DNA of 64,000 nucleotides from Ascaris suum (GCA_013433145.1 CM024168.1:12222184-12286183); one strand, 5' to 3'. Counted from the first letter of the stretch, positions 1-12,325 are shown. Notes: generated by a model from the sequence alone, not told the origin. Program-made: numbers and translations.

Positions 1-173
1 ACTCCTCAAACATACAGGACCAGAAAGGTGTGCTTAAATATTAGGCGATTTTAAATTTATGCAACACCCTACGTTTGTCACACAGCTTCGAATTTCCGTC
101 GGACGCACACATGGGGTTAGGCGCGGTAATCTGCTGTCGTTAATGCGCTGCAGATTGCTTTCAACGGTGGAAT

Positions 174-280
174 CTAATCCCATTCGCAAAAGTTCCAACG
201 ATGAGCAATGTTGAAACATTTCAGAACCACTTCAGTGCTCAGTTCATTATGCACTGAGAACACCATTCTGTCAACATTCA
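174..280 (-). CDS. candidate 3'-terminal exon, unknown protein (left-edge gene)
   Basis: Reading leftward, a pyrimidine-rich acceptor ending TTTTCAG (complement of 281-287) opens a 35-codon frame in phase 1 that runs to a TAG at 174-176. The peptide has a mixed composition (motif NVDRMVFSVHNELSTEVV) and matches no family I know. An overlapping minus-strand frame at 34-219 is also open, so the exon could end differently. No AATAAA signal is visible downstream before the window edge. Upstream exons are not assigned. This is a splice-signal and open-frame call only. Confidence 0.22.
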
Positions 281-1498
281 CTGAAAAGTTCACCTGGCGA
301 TAATTCAAACCTCTACGTTTTTTTCCGAGTGGATCGTATATCGGAAGATTTAAGGAGCAATAAACCTTCCTGGTCCAAGTCATGCGAGGAGTCCGAGATT
401 TGGAGCCTATGAAAAGGCAATCTATGCAGGTGTGTGATGGCGCTCAAACGTCTAATCACTTTTACAGCGCTTCATTTTCACTAAAGGTCAGCCCGTGCTT
501 CCGTTGGTCAATATAGCATTCAGTTTATCTTTGAAATGCTATATTCTCGTTTTCATTGAGAGAATATAGATCCCTAGATCCCCCTTACGTTGTTCTCCCT
601 GTTCCAAGAGGAATTCCATCAACCATGGCGACATTTTTGCTGTTAGCTACCATATAAGAATTCAAAAGAATATCGCCCACTGACTTCACAAAAAAACATT
701 GAAAAGTGCAGCTTGAATTTCACCTCATTTATTACAAGAAAGAAGAATCTTTTTCGGTGATGCAATGTACTTTCATCATAGTCTATTGTCCTGAATTTTC
801 CATTCTATTATTATTCGCTTGCAAATGAAATGCAACGAAGCGAGCGGAAAATGCTCGGGTAAATTGTCGGTGCGGCATTCACACAAAATCAATGTGCATA
901 TAGACTTGGGCATTTTTGTATACAGTACTTCAAAGCACAAATCCTCGAAAAAGTTTCGTAATTACACTCTACGTTCATGGATTGAAGCGCAATCCATAAA
1001 CGTTACGAAAAGTACAACGGTGACAAGATAGGAGGATAAACGAAAGTGGGCGTTTCAACGAACTCGTTATCATGCACGAAAACATATACGAAGGAATGAT
1101 AGGATCGCCAGCAAAAATCTTTGGAAGAATTATAAAAACTGCTAAAAATTCATTGGCTTGAGATATTTGTTGATGACCAAGCTCGACAGACTTCTTTTCC
1201 CATCTCTTCGCGTCTTGTGTTTCCAAGTGATTCTGCCATGTGCTTGCATAATACAATTGAACAACCGAGCATTACCTTCACTTAGCGCCTTTCAATTTTC
1301 TATATCATCCTAACGGTCTAAAAAGTGCCTAAATAGCTGCATACTACGATCCCTACTGTCTTAGCTGAATAGGAAAGTGGTCAACTTTACCATAATTGCA
1401 TACTGCAAGAAATCTTATCGTTACTTCCCAATCTCTTTTTATAATGCAGCGTTCTCGAATTCTCCGTTTTTCTACTTTATAGTCCTTTTTTCTACTCT
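281..1498. other. no supported gene
   Basis: Short frames exist on both strands (for example a 93-codon minus frame at 975-1256), but none has convincing splice borders or composition. I treat this stretch as intron or intergenic. Confidence 0.5.
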
Positions 1499-1816
1499 CT
1501 GTGTGTGTATGTGTGTGTGCGTGCGTGCGTTTTTGTCTGCAGCATGTAGGCCTATGTATGTGGTGTGTGCATGCATGCGCGTATATACACGCGTTTATGT
1601 ATACACGTGTGTATATGTGTATTTTTTACGTGCGTCCTGTGTGTGTATGTGCACTTGTGTGCATATGTGTACATCTAAACATGTACATGTTTGCGCACGT
1701 CCGCATGCGTTTGCGTAGGTGCGCGCATGTGTGTGTATATGTGCGTGTATTTGTGTGCCTATGTGTTTTTGCTAGGGTTCATATGTGTGCACATGTCTGT
1801 AAATGCATTTGTGTAT
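1499..1816. repeat. TG-rich imperfect microsatellite (alternating purine-pyrimidine)
   Basis: About 300 bp built from degenerate TG, TGTA, TGCG and TGCA units. The alternating purine/pyrimidine character is nearly continuous, and this composition is known to favour Z-DNA. It creates long Cys/Val/His-rich frames on the plus strand (1377-1718 and 1501-1890) that are by-products of the repeat and not genes. Confidence 0.92.
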
Positions 1817-1942
1817 CCGAACCCTTCGGCATGGAGATTCGAAAATGCGCGCAGGTGGAATTAAGCGGATACAGTCGAAATTGCACATGATACCTCTGAC
1901 GGGAATGTGCCTGAATTTCCAAAGGAGAATAACTTATGGGCA

Positions 1943-2167
1943 TTAGACACGTTTACAGGCCATGTTTTGCTGCGATTGGAGTAGTGCTCTGAAGGACATA
2001 ATCAAGCACTTATTTACATTTTGAATTTGTGTGTAACAGGCCGATTGTTCAGATGAGACCGCGGAAGCCGAGAAGAAACCAGCCCTTATCTGGAAGCACA
2101 CTAACTGATTTTTATGTGGTATTTGGGTGGATTTCTTGCAGCACACAAGCTTCGCCAAAAAAACGAA
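1943..2167 (-). CDS. candidate exon, unknown protein
   Basis: A good minus-strand acceptor (CCGACTTTTCAG, complement of 2168-2179) is followed in phase 0 by 74 open codons ending in TAA at 1943. An internal GTAAAT site, about 2/3 of the way along, could be a donor that would shorten the exon. The frame is Cys/Ser/Gln-rich with a hydrophobic start (FVFLAKLVCC) and is not recognisable. A plus-strand frame overlaps at 2029-2235. Low-confidence call. Confidence 0.2.
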   Translation of the reverse strand, partial: FVFLAKLVCCKKSTQIPHKNQLVCFQIRAGFFSASAVSSEQSACYTQIQNVNKCLIMSFRALLQSQQNMACKRV

Positions 2168-5100
2168 CTGAAAAGTCGGAACTGATCAGTGAAAGAGTTG
2201 GAAAATATTTCGGCTCGATTATATGTGCCATCTGAAGTCTCGGATAAAGTATGCTTTTTCCAGCTATGTCTCCTCAGTGCTGAATTCTAGGATTTCTATA
2301 CATAAGCTTTCATCGATTTCATGTCTTGTTTCGCGCGCACATTTCCCCTGAAGTTCAGGTGCCCTATAGTCTCGAGACATGCAGTCCTACTTTACGGTAC
2401 AGACTGTAAGAAATAGACAGGAAATAAAATTCCACGACAGCACGTCATTGATGACGCAGTGCGTATCGGGCCCTCTTTGGTGAGATTCTTGTGGGATCGA
2501 ACTGGACCGAGTTCTGGATTAATGATCAGTTTGCGAACCTCTGACGAATGAGTGGATCTCTGGCAACAGAGGGAATAAAGCTGAGTGTTTAAATGAACAG
2601 TTGTAACACCGTGCGAATTCCTCGGTGACGAAAAACTTACTCGCATTTCAAAGAAATGAAATAATTGAACTCATAATTAGTGTATGAGATTTTATTACTC
2701 TGTAATAAAACATAAGTTTTGTTTATTTAATTCCCATATATTCGGAACTTTTATTCTTTCGTAATAATACTCTGACATTGCAGTTTGCATATTTACTGAC
2801 GCCTCATAATGCGCAATTAAGCGTACCAAATACGTAACTTCTGTACAAAGCGTATGTGGAAACGTTGCTTAATAGAATTTTGAGACGTTTCATTGCTATG
2901 AGCTGATTTCAGTCGGTGACGCATTTAATTACCGGAAACCTAGACTATGAAGGCTAAAGCAGGTGTATAACGTTAATCAGAGCTCCGTAACATCGTTTGC
3001 CCATGAATGACTGGTAAGAAATAAGTTAGCTTCAAATTTGAATTATTAATACCTGGTCGTAGATGTGCATCACCAATTCACAGATAAATTCAAGATCTTG
3101 ATAGCAGTAAGCGCCCTATTGTCGCTGCATCTGATAGTGACTCTATACTAAAGCCCATAGTTTCCTCGACATCAGTTAATGGCTGCATACTAATGGCTAC
3201 AATAAAACGCGATTCACTCAAACGTTCTTCGATATTTCAGAAGGTTTATAGCTCTTTTATGACGTTGCGCCGTTCGAACTAAAGTAAGGATTCCGATAAA
3301 TTTCATTTTGGTTATCGTAATAACGATAAAAACAGCCGATGAGTGCATGTGTAAAAAAACCCTATGAAAGTTGCTTAATGAAAGTGTTGCGAAAAACAGA
3401 CTTTTCCATTTCGGAATTGAAGTAAATAGTTGAAATAAAGAAATAAATTCGTTCGCGACTGCAGATACCGTCTTATTATACATATCAGTTATATTTTATT
3501 ATGTTCCACTCAAGAGATAATGCATTATTACTGGAAAATATGCGTGAAGCAATAATATGGCATTTCAGAGGAAAAGAACGTGAAGATGGAAATAAGGCGC
3601 AGCGATACATAATGATGCTAACGCTGCTAATAAGTTTAGTGCCTAATAGCGCTTTTTGTTGGACATCTACGCTGCAAACTTCGTTTGCAATGGTCGGTGC
3701 ACGGTTGTCACGATTTTATTCCGTTATTCAACACATTTTTGCTGCATGTTCAATGAATTACCACTGGATAATATGAAACCTTGGATGCTCAACGAACCCA
3801 CATGCTTGCAGATGCATGCTGGAAAAAGCAAGTTGGAAAGCGCTCCAGGAATGCTGTCCACTTATAACGAGGGTAGAAACCTACAAAACAGCCTGACCTG
3901 TTAGTGCTTTCGCATCCCGCTAACCTGACCAATCAACTACATAAGGGAGCAACAAATTATGAAGCGCTCTGAATCATTTAGTTATATTCCTAATTTTGGA
4001 CCGCTCAAACAAATGCTCGTCGAAATATTGGTTTCTTCTGAACAGTCATCCTATGGCGTACATTACATTCGCCAGAATCCATAAGCTTAGCCACTATGGT
4101 CCATAAGCTGAAACCCTCAAGGGACAAGCAGACACACCTCCATATGTGCGCACAGACGCAATACAGATATAATGCACTTTTGTGGAGTGAATTCGCAAAG
4201 GAAATTTGCTGCACAAAACCGTTGCAAAAACGTTCGCTTCAGGAGTTGTTAAAATGGCTCTTTTCGTAGACGCACATTATTATGCTTCTCGTCATCGTTC
4301 TTAAACATCTCTACAAAGCAAGCCTACTAGGGCAGAAGACAAAGCATAACAAGATGATGTGTTCGTAAGAAGTATCAACCGGTTTAAGAAATCTGTTGTC
4401 AAGAAAAACTCAGCTCTAATTTGTCCGGTCGAGAGGCAAAAATGAATTATGAATTCCGTATTGCAGTTGTTAGTGAATTCTGCGCAACGTACATTTAATG
4501 AAAAACCATCAAATGGAGTGGATTATACCTGTCCAATTTTGTCGCCATAACTTTATAGCCTCTGAGTTGAGACAAACGATGCACAGTAACCTGAACGCAC
4601 ACACGGTCAAACACACATATGCGAATTCACGCAAACCTTGCACACATGCAAAACGCACATGCTAGCAGACTTGATGTCGCTAAAGAATAGTTTACGAATC
4701 TGACGCTGTCAACAAGGGAAGCTAATTCACGAGATATATTATTTTGGTGGAAAAGCGACATTCACACATTGAACTTGGGTGATTTTTTCCATCCACCACC
4801 TCAGATTTTATATGAGCAGCAGTTTTCGCATCGCAAGAGCTGCTGTGGCTTATTCGAACTTATATCATTGCGAATGAGATGCTAACCGCTAGCTTCAGTG
4901 CGAATATCTCTTTAATTGATGCAAACAAGCTGCTAGCGTCGGTGTATGATCACGCGTTAAGCTATCCCCCGCTAATAACCGTAAAAAACATGTTTTGCGT
5001 TGCTATCCCACAAATCCATATGTGATGCATATGCACAGTGGTCATTCATCTTCAGTTTAACACAGCGTGATGCCTGGATTGACGCCTCAGCAATAAACTG

Positions 5101-5226
5101 CGATAGATTCTATACAGATTTGCAATAACGGAACTGTTTTAATAAACAAAGGAAATACAAACTCTTTTTGAAGTGAAAGTCGTCGATTAATTAGACAGAT
5201 ATTTTAGTTGCGATGAGATATGCGCG
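2168..5226. other. mostly non-coding; weak frames only
   Basis: Contains AT-rich sequence with many short frames. The 91-codon plus frame at 3501-3776 has a helical stretch faintly like nuclear-receptor helices 9-10, but it has no partner exons and no DNA-binding domain (see rejected list). Nothing else stands out. Confidence 0.4.
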
Positions 5227-5565
5227 ATGAATTTGGCAGAGGAAGCGATATTTCGTGGTTTAAAGGGTTTGGAGCAAAGTATTGCACAGTTACATAGTAA
5301 GGGCATTCATTCTTCGCAGATAATGAAGACCCTCCAGAGGAATGAACAAATCTTTTCAAAGGGAGTACCACCTTCGCACTGGAGAAATCGTTCAAGTGAT
5401 TCTTCCAATACAATTAAATCCTTCCAAGAAAACAACTGTCGCGATTCACGTGAGCTTACTAATGACAACTCGGCAGTTGTTCAATTACTCGCTGTATGGC
5501 TAATGAAAAGCAAGTTCCTCCTGTCTCGGTTTATAAATGACACAGGTGAGTTAAAGCAAACCTAA
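5227..5565 (+). pseudogene. decayed Tc1/mariner-like transposase, N-terminal HTH region
   Basis: The 112-codon frame starts with ATG and shows the order expected of a Tc1/mariner amino end. A helix-turn-helix-like stretch (SIAQLHSKGIHSSQIMKTL) fits the family pattern of I-x2-LH-x2-G-x3-x-I-x-x-L. A degenerate middle follows. Then comes a second helical segment ending FINDTGELK, in the place where these proteins usually have a sequence like I-x-D-D-L-G-L-K. The catalytic DDE region is not visible downstream, and all three frames after 5565 carry stops, so this would be a 5' relic. Alternative: a host exon, because a CAG|GTGAGT donor lies at 5545/5546 (phase 1) and a good acceptor at 6909 (phase 1) could splice it to 6910-7004. 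Family assignment is by eye. Confidence 0.38.
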
Positions 5566-6234
5566 ATAGAAGAGGTGTGTCGAGAAAAGGCATGAAAAGC
5601 GTAGAGAAAAATCATATGATAAGCTCGACTGTGGTAAACGAATCCATGCACCAGAAGCACCAGTGATTGTCTAGCAAAAAGAAACAGTAGCGCGCAGTTT
5701 GTTAATTTTGCACCGCAAATATTGCGACTTACATCTGCAACCTTATAGACGCAACCTCTCATTTTAATATTTGAAGGTTGGATAAGTTGGTGATACTTGC
5801 TTCTATTTGATTTGATTTCTGGCTTTATTTCACTTTAAACAGCAGGCTTTAATATTTGAATAGTTTTGTGAGGGAATCTAATGAAGAACTTTTTCGTTCA
5901 CAGAAGTATTTTTCGCGAGAATAATTACTTTCTTTTAAAGACCCCTTTCTTTTCATTATTTTTCTCTTTCCATTCATTCATTTTGTTTCGCATTTTAACA
6001 GATGATTCCCTTTTTTACGAAGTGTCAACGTGTGCTCGCAGATGCGCCAACAACATATGAATATATTTCTCTTTTCACACCATTGACAACTGCCATCTTA
6101 TTGATGAAATTAAATTGAGACGAAACACCGAATGCAGCAATCGCTCTGAACTAATCGCAACTGAATTCTGCCGTAATAAATCGCCATCACAGTTTCATGA
6201 AGGAAAACGTTTATAAAAGTTATCGACATACAGT

Positions 6235-6400
6235 TACGTGGTTCCATAGAAAGTCAAAGAGTAAAAGAGAAGTGCAAGGTCATTAAAAAGGAGATGGGGA
6301 ACAGAACGAAAATGGAAAAATAGAGCAGAAGGAAGGAAATAGTAGTTAGAGAAATACAATCTCAGGAGGAAAGAAGACAGGATGCATGCGGTATTAGAAG
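6235..6400 (+). repeat. purine-rich (GA) tract
   Basis: About 165 bp, mostly A and G on the plus strand with units such as GGAAGGAAA and GAGGAAAGAAG. Similar tracts occur at 22620-22760 and 30490-30680. These produce hydrophobic Phe/Leu/Ser minus-strand frames that are not genes. Confidence 0.6.
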
Positions 6401-6550
6401 TAGAAGACTGCTGAATGGCGATTCTTACGTGGATTAATGAAGCAATGCTTTTTATAACTGTGCCTCGATTCGATCTCAGTGCAAAATTCCTCTGCATTGG
6501 GAGGATGTTTCAGAGTTGCTAGTAATCTCGAGTTCTACTCATCATATCCG

Positions 6551-6592
6551 CATCTATTTATCAGCTAATTCACATCTATCTATCAGCTAATT
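6551..6592 (+). repeat. two-copy 22-bp tandem repeat
   Basis: CATCTATTTATCAGCTAATT is followed after two bases by a copy differing at one position. It is a simple local duplication in non-coding sequence. Confidence 0.85.
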
Positions 6593-8407
6593 TCCATCAC
6601 AAACCCTTTAGGGTAAAATTAACCACGAGTATTTTGGAAAGTCTTTGTTATGTTCAATATGGTGTGTTTCTGGTGCATAATTATAGTCCATTTATGAGTA
6701 AAAGTTGAAAGGAACAGTCTACCTTCAGACTTGAGAAAGAATAGTTAACTTTTGGCATCAATAACAACGTTCCTTTGAAAGACTATGCAACCGATCTGAA
6801 TAATTGTCTTCCTTTCTTTATGTCCCTTATCCTTTCCTTCGCAAATAAATCTTCAACCGCGCTCCAAATAAATGACTGCCACTAGGCTTTCATTCGGTGG
6901 TGCTTTCAGGGAAAAGCAAATGCACTAAGCGATCATGTTTCGGCGCTCTATCGACGGCAATGCACTACGATGCTACATCACGTCTAGTAGATGTTGTGAC
7001 GTGATAGGTAAGATGTCGATGGGCTAGGTATAGCACGATGTGAATGAATGAAAAAATGCAGTAAATGGCGGTGCTTTAAAGTGCAATGAAGTGTGAGAAT
7101 TCGTTGAAGATTAATGACCATTGCAATGCACACCTCTTTTGCAGTAATCTTTACGTTAATCGACAAAATGCAAAATGTTACACTTTGCAGTTTGATACAG
7201 GAAATCGAATACAGTCAACGAATTCCATGATTTTACTGCTTTCAGTAATCACAAAAAACAGAGAACGCTTAAACAGCCAGAATAGACCTTTAGATCTTTG
7301 AAACAGCAGGAACACACCGCTGGAGCACTGAGATACCCATACACTCAGAACCCTTGAATAGACAAATATCCGAGGCATTGAAACGCCCTTATAATGCGCA
7401 TTAGTTATCAGCGATCAAATCAGCACAAACGTCCGCTCAAATGAACATATAGTGCATCCGTCCGTCTATACGTACTTTCATTTGGAGATCTATTGAAGAA
7501 GAGGATGTGAAAATGTAGGTTTAATGTGCTATCAGTATACCATATTTCACACTGATTCATCAACTTCAAGTATATGAACAAACATTTGAGGGTGCAAAAA
7601 ATTGCATAATAGAGTGAATACATATGACTGAATAGATGAAGCACAAAGGTTTACTCCCACACACTATACTCGTAAAGGAACCAGAGAGACGGAAAAAGAT
7701 AAACAGGAGAGAAAATTTTGTCTAGTCGATGTCAGTTATAACGCTACCGTTCCCAGCTTCCTGCCAGTGAGACTGCAACTAGATTATTAGTTTCTTCTTT
7801 GGAAAATGAGTTTGACGCCTTTAATTTCCACACATGCGCAATAATGCGCAATAATCGAGTGGTCGTTCGAACATCGAACGGGAGAATTTTCGTTTACTGA
7901 CTACTCATTGGTTGCACAACAGGTGGACCAAAATTGCAACGATCACGTTCTACAAGGTGCGTAGAATGTAGATAGGCAAGTGGCTGTCCGAAAGAGTAGG
8001 ATTAGAGACTGGAAGAGGTGTTTGCGAATCCTTCGTTTTTTGCAGTTGCTGATGATAGCAGCAATGCGATTGACGCATAAGCTATCAACTGGCTGCCGTC
8101 CCTCACTTCTGCTTCATTTCGTTCGCTGAACACCTTCATGAGGAGGCAATGCAATGAGTGCAGCTGACGTAATCAGTCGAAAAATGCACAGCATTTCTTG
8201 CATGGAGATATCATTCATGGTGCATTTGTTCTTTATGTCAGTTTCAATTGCTCGCATCAGGAAAACAATGACGTTCATTTCAAAATTCCTTTACATACGA
8301 TCACAGGGACACTGACACAATAAAAAGTGTCAAATATTTCCCTGTAACTGCAACGCATTCTTCACGCATAAATATAGTGAGATCAAGTCATATTATGACA
8401 TTGGCGA

Positions 8408-8619
8408 TCACATCGATGGATTTGGTCGATCTGCTTGTGAGGGTTCCGCAAAATCAAAGCAATTCGCACTGCCTTCTTTCGGCGTGTTTTCAAAGCGGAT
8501 AATTGCATTCCCCTTTCTTTTGCCCATCGTTCGCAAGATCAGATCGATCCTGGCAATTTTAATCCATCTTGCAATGTCTTTTGTTAGGTACAGCATATTA
8601 TAAGGCTTTACTTCGAATA
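8408..8619 (-). CDS. 3'-terminal exon of two-exon candidate gene, unknown protein
   Basis: A strong acceptor (GCTGTTTCCTCAG, complement of 8620-8632) opens a phase-1 frame of 69 codons plus a TGA at 8408-8410. The peptide is charged and ordered in character (TKDIARWIKIARIDLIL, then a Glu/Asn/Pro-rich tail ending in NPSM). Its acceptor phase matches the donor phase of the exon at 8941-9107 across a 321-bp intron, which is the main reason for calling it. No polyadenylation hexamer was seen close downstream. No family is recognised. Confidence 0.4.
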
Positions 8620-8940
8620 CTGAGGAAACAGCAACCACAATACAACTGCCGAAAATGCTTTCAATGAGTTGTATTTCAAATTATTGCTGCATTAGTCTTG
8701 CGTCATCACTTTGCATGACGCTCGAAACTTTCGTGAAACAGTCTATTCTAGATCAGCTTCCCTTCTCCAATAGCACCATGGAATATCAGCACGACTTTCT
8801 CAAATGAAAATCTTCGCTTACACAGTTTATGACTTACTGGGCTACAGCCGTTAACGAGGGCTATTAAACAAAAGTGTTTTGCATTGATTTCAATGAAAGT
8901 TTTCGCGTAGCGGGTGATCCGAAACCACTGCTGTACTCAC

Positions 8941-9107
8941 GTTGAACAGATGGAGCCATCCTAGTTAGCCTGTAAAATTTTGTTGTGGGAGAAACTTTCG
9001 GGGGAAAATTGAATGAAATGCGATAAGGAACTAATTTGTACTGCTCATGTTTCTGCTTTACATAAGCGGCTTTCGAGAAAACTTGCATAGATATTACGAA
9101 TTCTAAG
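8941..9107 (-). CDS. internal exon of the same candidate gene
   Basis: The acceptor is TTTTTGTATTATCAG (complement of 9108-9122) and the donor is CAAC|GTGAGTA. The frame enters in phase 2 and leaves in phase 1, with 55 open codons (for example KQKHEQYKLVPYRISFNFPP). The exit phase fits the terminal exon at 8408-8619. An upstream exon must end in phase 2. A tiny candidate at about 11254-11292, which ends in a GTGAGTTAAG donor in phase 2, would fit, but its acceptor is poor and I do not list it. Function unknown. Confidence 0.4.
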
Positions 9108-12035
9108 CTGATAATACAAAAATGTACAGAACTATTGATGACCGTTGCGCTCTCGTCTTATTTGCAGCTCTCTCTTAATTATCAAGTTTATCGAATAGAT
9201 CAGCTCTGATCTGCATTGAATTTGGCAAATTGCCTTATTGGACAGAACTGCGACGATCTGATATGTAGATTGAGAAATGTTCCCCTCGGTGAGATAGCAA
9301 TTTTTTTCAATGCTTCCACACAGTGTATCCCCTACCTTCAGGAGCGCGATGAATGACGTTAAATATCGATCTTAACCGGCGTGATAACCGTGTTGAAATT
9401 CTACGGGATGCTGCTTAACTTGTATCCTGCATTTTCCGCACTTTCAAAAACAGCGGCACAAAAAATATCGACCAGCTGTTTTAGCAAACTGCCTGCTATT
9501 TTTTGAAACTAATCCGGGTTTGGTGGTCGTCTGTGAAAAAAAAAGACCCACTTAGTTGAAAGCGCTCATTGGCGATTCATTAAGCTGGCATTTAGAAAAA
9601 CGTTTCGTGAGTTATTAGCAGTTGCTTTAGGTTTTTGATTTAAACCCCCTTTGCCATCATCGGTCTCAAATCAATTCACACATGTTCTCAAACATTGCCT
9701 GAAGTTATTCGAAGCACGATTTTGCAATAAGAAGAACTAAATCAACATGCTTTGCTTATTCCCTTCCTGCCTGTTTGCAAAATATAGCATCTAACACCGC
9801 CAGTCTGACAATTCGGTGTTTTAGGCGGCTTTCAGTGCACTGTGATAGGCAGATTTATTGCTTTTCTATGGGACCGTCTCATTTTTGTTTCTTTGGCTTT
9901 TATACTACTTTTATTAGAAAGTAAAGACGCCATTGTGAGACTTTTTCTGATTTTTAGCGTTATTGCTGCCGTTGTTGTTTTTACCACTTTTATTATTATT
10001 ACTATAATTATGAATCGCCGTTGTTTTCAGTAACTCTTGCTCTTTTTTCTTTCTATTATGGCAGTGGGATAAAAGAAATTATGATAACTACGGTACTGAA
10101 GACGACTGTGCACCAGCAGTGATGATAATGAATAATTTGCTGATGTTATTGCGATAATAACAGCACTACTAAATACAATAATATTAATAGTGATAGAAAT
10201 AATACCCATTATTAACGCTGACGTTAGTACAAATATTAATACCAATATTATTGTCGGTATTACAGTTATCAGTATTGATAGCAGCGATAATGGCAGGATC
10301 ACTTTCAATATTCAATTCTCCATGTTGGTGATATTAGGCTTATGAAACTCTTTTCCTGACTCGTTCTTCACAACACCATAACGAGGAAAAAGAAATATAG
10401 ATAAGAATTTCAGCTTCAGAAAGAGCAGACATAGAAGATCGTGATGATTGAAAATTGATCACAGTACCAAATTTTGCGGATTTCAAAAAAATACAGGAAA
10501 TCTCTGAAAGACTGCATAAATGTCCCACTTTTTCATTCAACTGATGAAGGGAGGGCAGAAGGTAAAGAAGAAGAATACAGAATGCACTTCATATCTTTCC
10601 CCCAGCATGGGCTCTATATCAGTTGGTGCTTGCTCGACTTAGCTTCATGCTTTTATCCCACTCATTGTGCCACTTAATAAATGAAACATTAATTATAGTA
10701 ATGCACCAACGCAGTTTTGAAAAAAAGGCAATGAAGCATTTGTTAAGAAGTAAGAGAATCAAATAGGTGGCAGAATGTAAGAAGACGAAATTTCGGGCTT
10801 ATATTCTGGACGTATATCGTAAATAAGGAACGATAAAAGAAGCGAGGAGATAGCAAGAACATTAACGGAACAGGTATTGAGTAGTAACAGAGCTAAAGAG
10901 ATGGAGGGTCGACCGACTGACAATTCCTAAGGCGAGTGCACTTGAAAAATTGCGCTGCATTAATTTTCGTATGCCTGGCAACGAAACTCTGCAGCAAACG
11001 GCCAACATCGAGGACGCAAATCAACGAACATATTAGTTTCCGGTTAAGCTGCACGAAAATATCAAGGTGCTAAGGTAGCGCACTATGCGGTGATCAAAAG
11101 GAAACGATGGGACACAATCTGATGCTTAGATATCAAAGATCAAATATTCAATCTTCAAAGCATAACACTGTGTGCGTGTTTCATTGTGTTTCACTTCGCT
11201 CGACAACTCAAGGCACATGGAAATGTAACGTCACACCTGATTTCTTAACTCACTTTCGATCCAATAACTTAAGACTCAATTCCCGTATTGTTCTTCAACT
11301 GGTCAGGTAAGGATTGTTGATCGAGATTCTGCATAAATGGTGGTTCCGCAAATGGAACGTAATTTTGATAATTTTGCTGTGTTGTTCTGAATATGTGTAC
11401 GGTTATTCGGTCAATCTTGCGAATAGAAAACAGTGTAAATCATTTCGTTTCCCTGGACTTTTCCCATTTGCTGATGTCCCGCCTGAGTTTAATTCACAGA
11501 TTAATTCAAAAACTGGAAATTATTCAATCTCATTAGCTAATGTTCAACGCTTATGAAGTCATGTTTCCCCTAGGAAAAAGTACGAGAATCAAAATGTCTC
11601 AGCACACTTGAAGCAAGCTCGCTGAGCGACGAGAGGAACTACGTAAAATATGTGAACACTTCGTCGCTGTATGATGAATATGTTGCTCTGTTATGTTCTT
11701 GTCAAACACGATGATTATTCGTTTAAATGGCAGAATGATGGAAGTGAAAGCAGACTTGATGCGGGCTGACTTCACTGCTCGGCTTGTGGAAGAGGCCATG
11801 TGATGCGAAAGAAAAGTATGATATCCTTTCCAGTGGATTAAAAATCATGATTCCCACTCGTGCCATGCTCTAACGCCAAACGCCACTGGCATTCCCAACG
11901 CGTCACCACACCCTTTCCAATAGCGTCATATCCGACGACTTCAGGCATACTGCAATCTAGCACAGCCGAAAACACTTCCACAATCCGGACAACATTCGAC
12001 GGGAAAAATGCTTGACAAGTCCTTGTAGGGTTTTT
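9108..12035. other. long non-coding stretch (possible intron)
   Basis: Contains the ATT/AAT-rich cryptic repeat (9955-10290). Also present are weak frames at 9842-10033 (two hydrophobic segments encoded by T-rich sequence), 10474-10677 and 11107-11556 (the last interrupted by a TAA). None has paired splice signals with matching phase. It may be the 5' intron of the 8.4-9.1 kb gene. Confidence 0.4.
9955..10290. repeat. cryptic ATT/AAT trinucleotide-rich low-complexity sequence
   Basis: Scattered ATT, AAT, GAT and GTT triplets with interruptions. They give Ile/Val-rich frames on both strands (for example minus 10027-10308) that mimic membrane proteins. Confidence 0.7.
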
Positions 12036-12161
12036 CTAATGTTGCAAGTAAATGGAGCGTTTTTTTCCACCGCTATCACTTCGGCTTTCCTTTCTTAGCC
12101 TCTCTTCTTTACTCTTCCCTGTCAGATATCCCTTTGTTTTGGAACTCTCAGCGGCATCAAA
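12036..12161 (-). CDS. candidate 3'-terminal exon, charged C-terminal tail
   Basis: The acceptor is very good (TTGTTCGTCTTTGCAG, complement of 12162-12177). It opens phase 0 for 41 codons and a TAG at 12036-12038. The peptide is highly charged with repeated Lys/Arg/Glu/Ser (KGYLTGKSKEERLRKESRS) and ends in IYLQH, typical of a disordered tail. Its entry phase equals the exit phase of the exon at 20716-20865, so the two could belong to one minus-strand gene with large introns. That link is inference. No family is recognised. Confidence 0.38.
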   Translation of the reverse strand, partial: FDAAESSKTKGYLTGKSKEERLRKESRSDSGGKKRSIYLQH

Positions 12162-12244
12162 CTGCAAAGACGAACAACTATTGTCCTTTGTTACGAGGCT
12201 GTTAAACTTGTTTTGAAAGCACATAACGGCGACGCCGTGTCCCT

Positions 12245-12325
12245 GCGTAAACATGGACATTTGCGTGTATGTCCTCCAGTTCCAAATCGGAAACTGCTGA
12301 AGCTCGAGTTATGGAATTTGGATAG
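12245..12325 (+). repeat. dispersed repeat copy A (GAAACnnCTGAAGCTCGAGTTA family)
   Basis: A GTGTATGT-containing stretch is followed about 25 bp later by a core reading GGAAACTGCTGAAGCTCGAG. Related sequences lie near 18725-18800, 25410-25460 and 29355-29450 in the same orientation. The copies are diverged, and the borders are approximate. Confidence 0.45.

Larger units (their letters stand above)
5566..8407. other. non-coding, with a purine tract and a small tandem repeat
   Basis: Holds the purine-rich tract at 6235-6400 and the 22-bp tandem repeat at 6551-6592 (listed separately). One good plus-strand acceptor at 6907-6909 opens a short Lys/Cys-rich frame to 7004. No gene is supported. Confidence 0.45.

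Noticed and set aside
1377..1890. 113- and 129-codon Cys/Val-rich plus frames
   Set aside because: They are direct translations of the TG-rich microsatellite.
3501..3776. Helical frame (LLLENMREAIIWHF, AQRYIMMLTLLI) faintly like nuclear-receptor helices 9-10
   Set aside because: No DNA-binding domain, no other ligand-domain exons and no good splice borders nearby; similarity is too weak.
10027..10308. 93-codon hydrophobic minus frame
   Set aside because: Produced by ATT/AAT low-complexity sequence.
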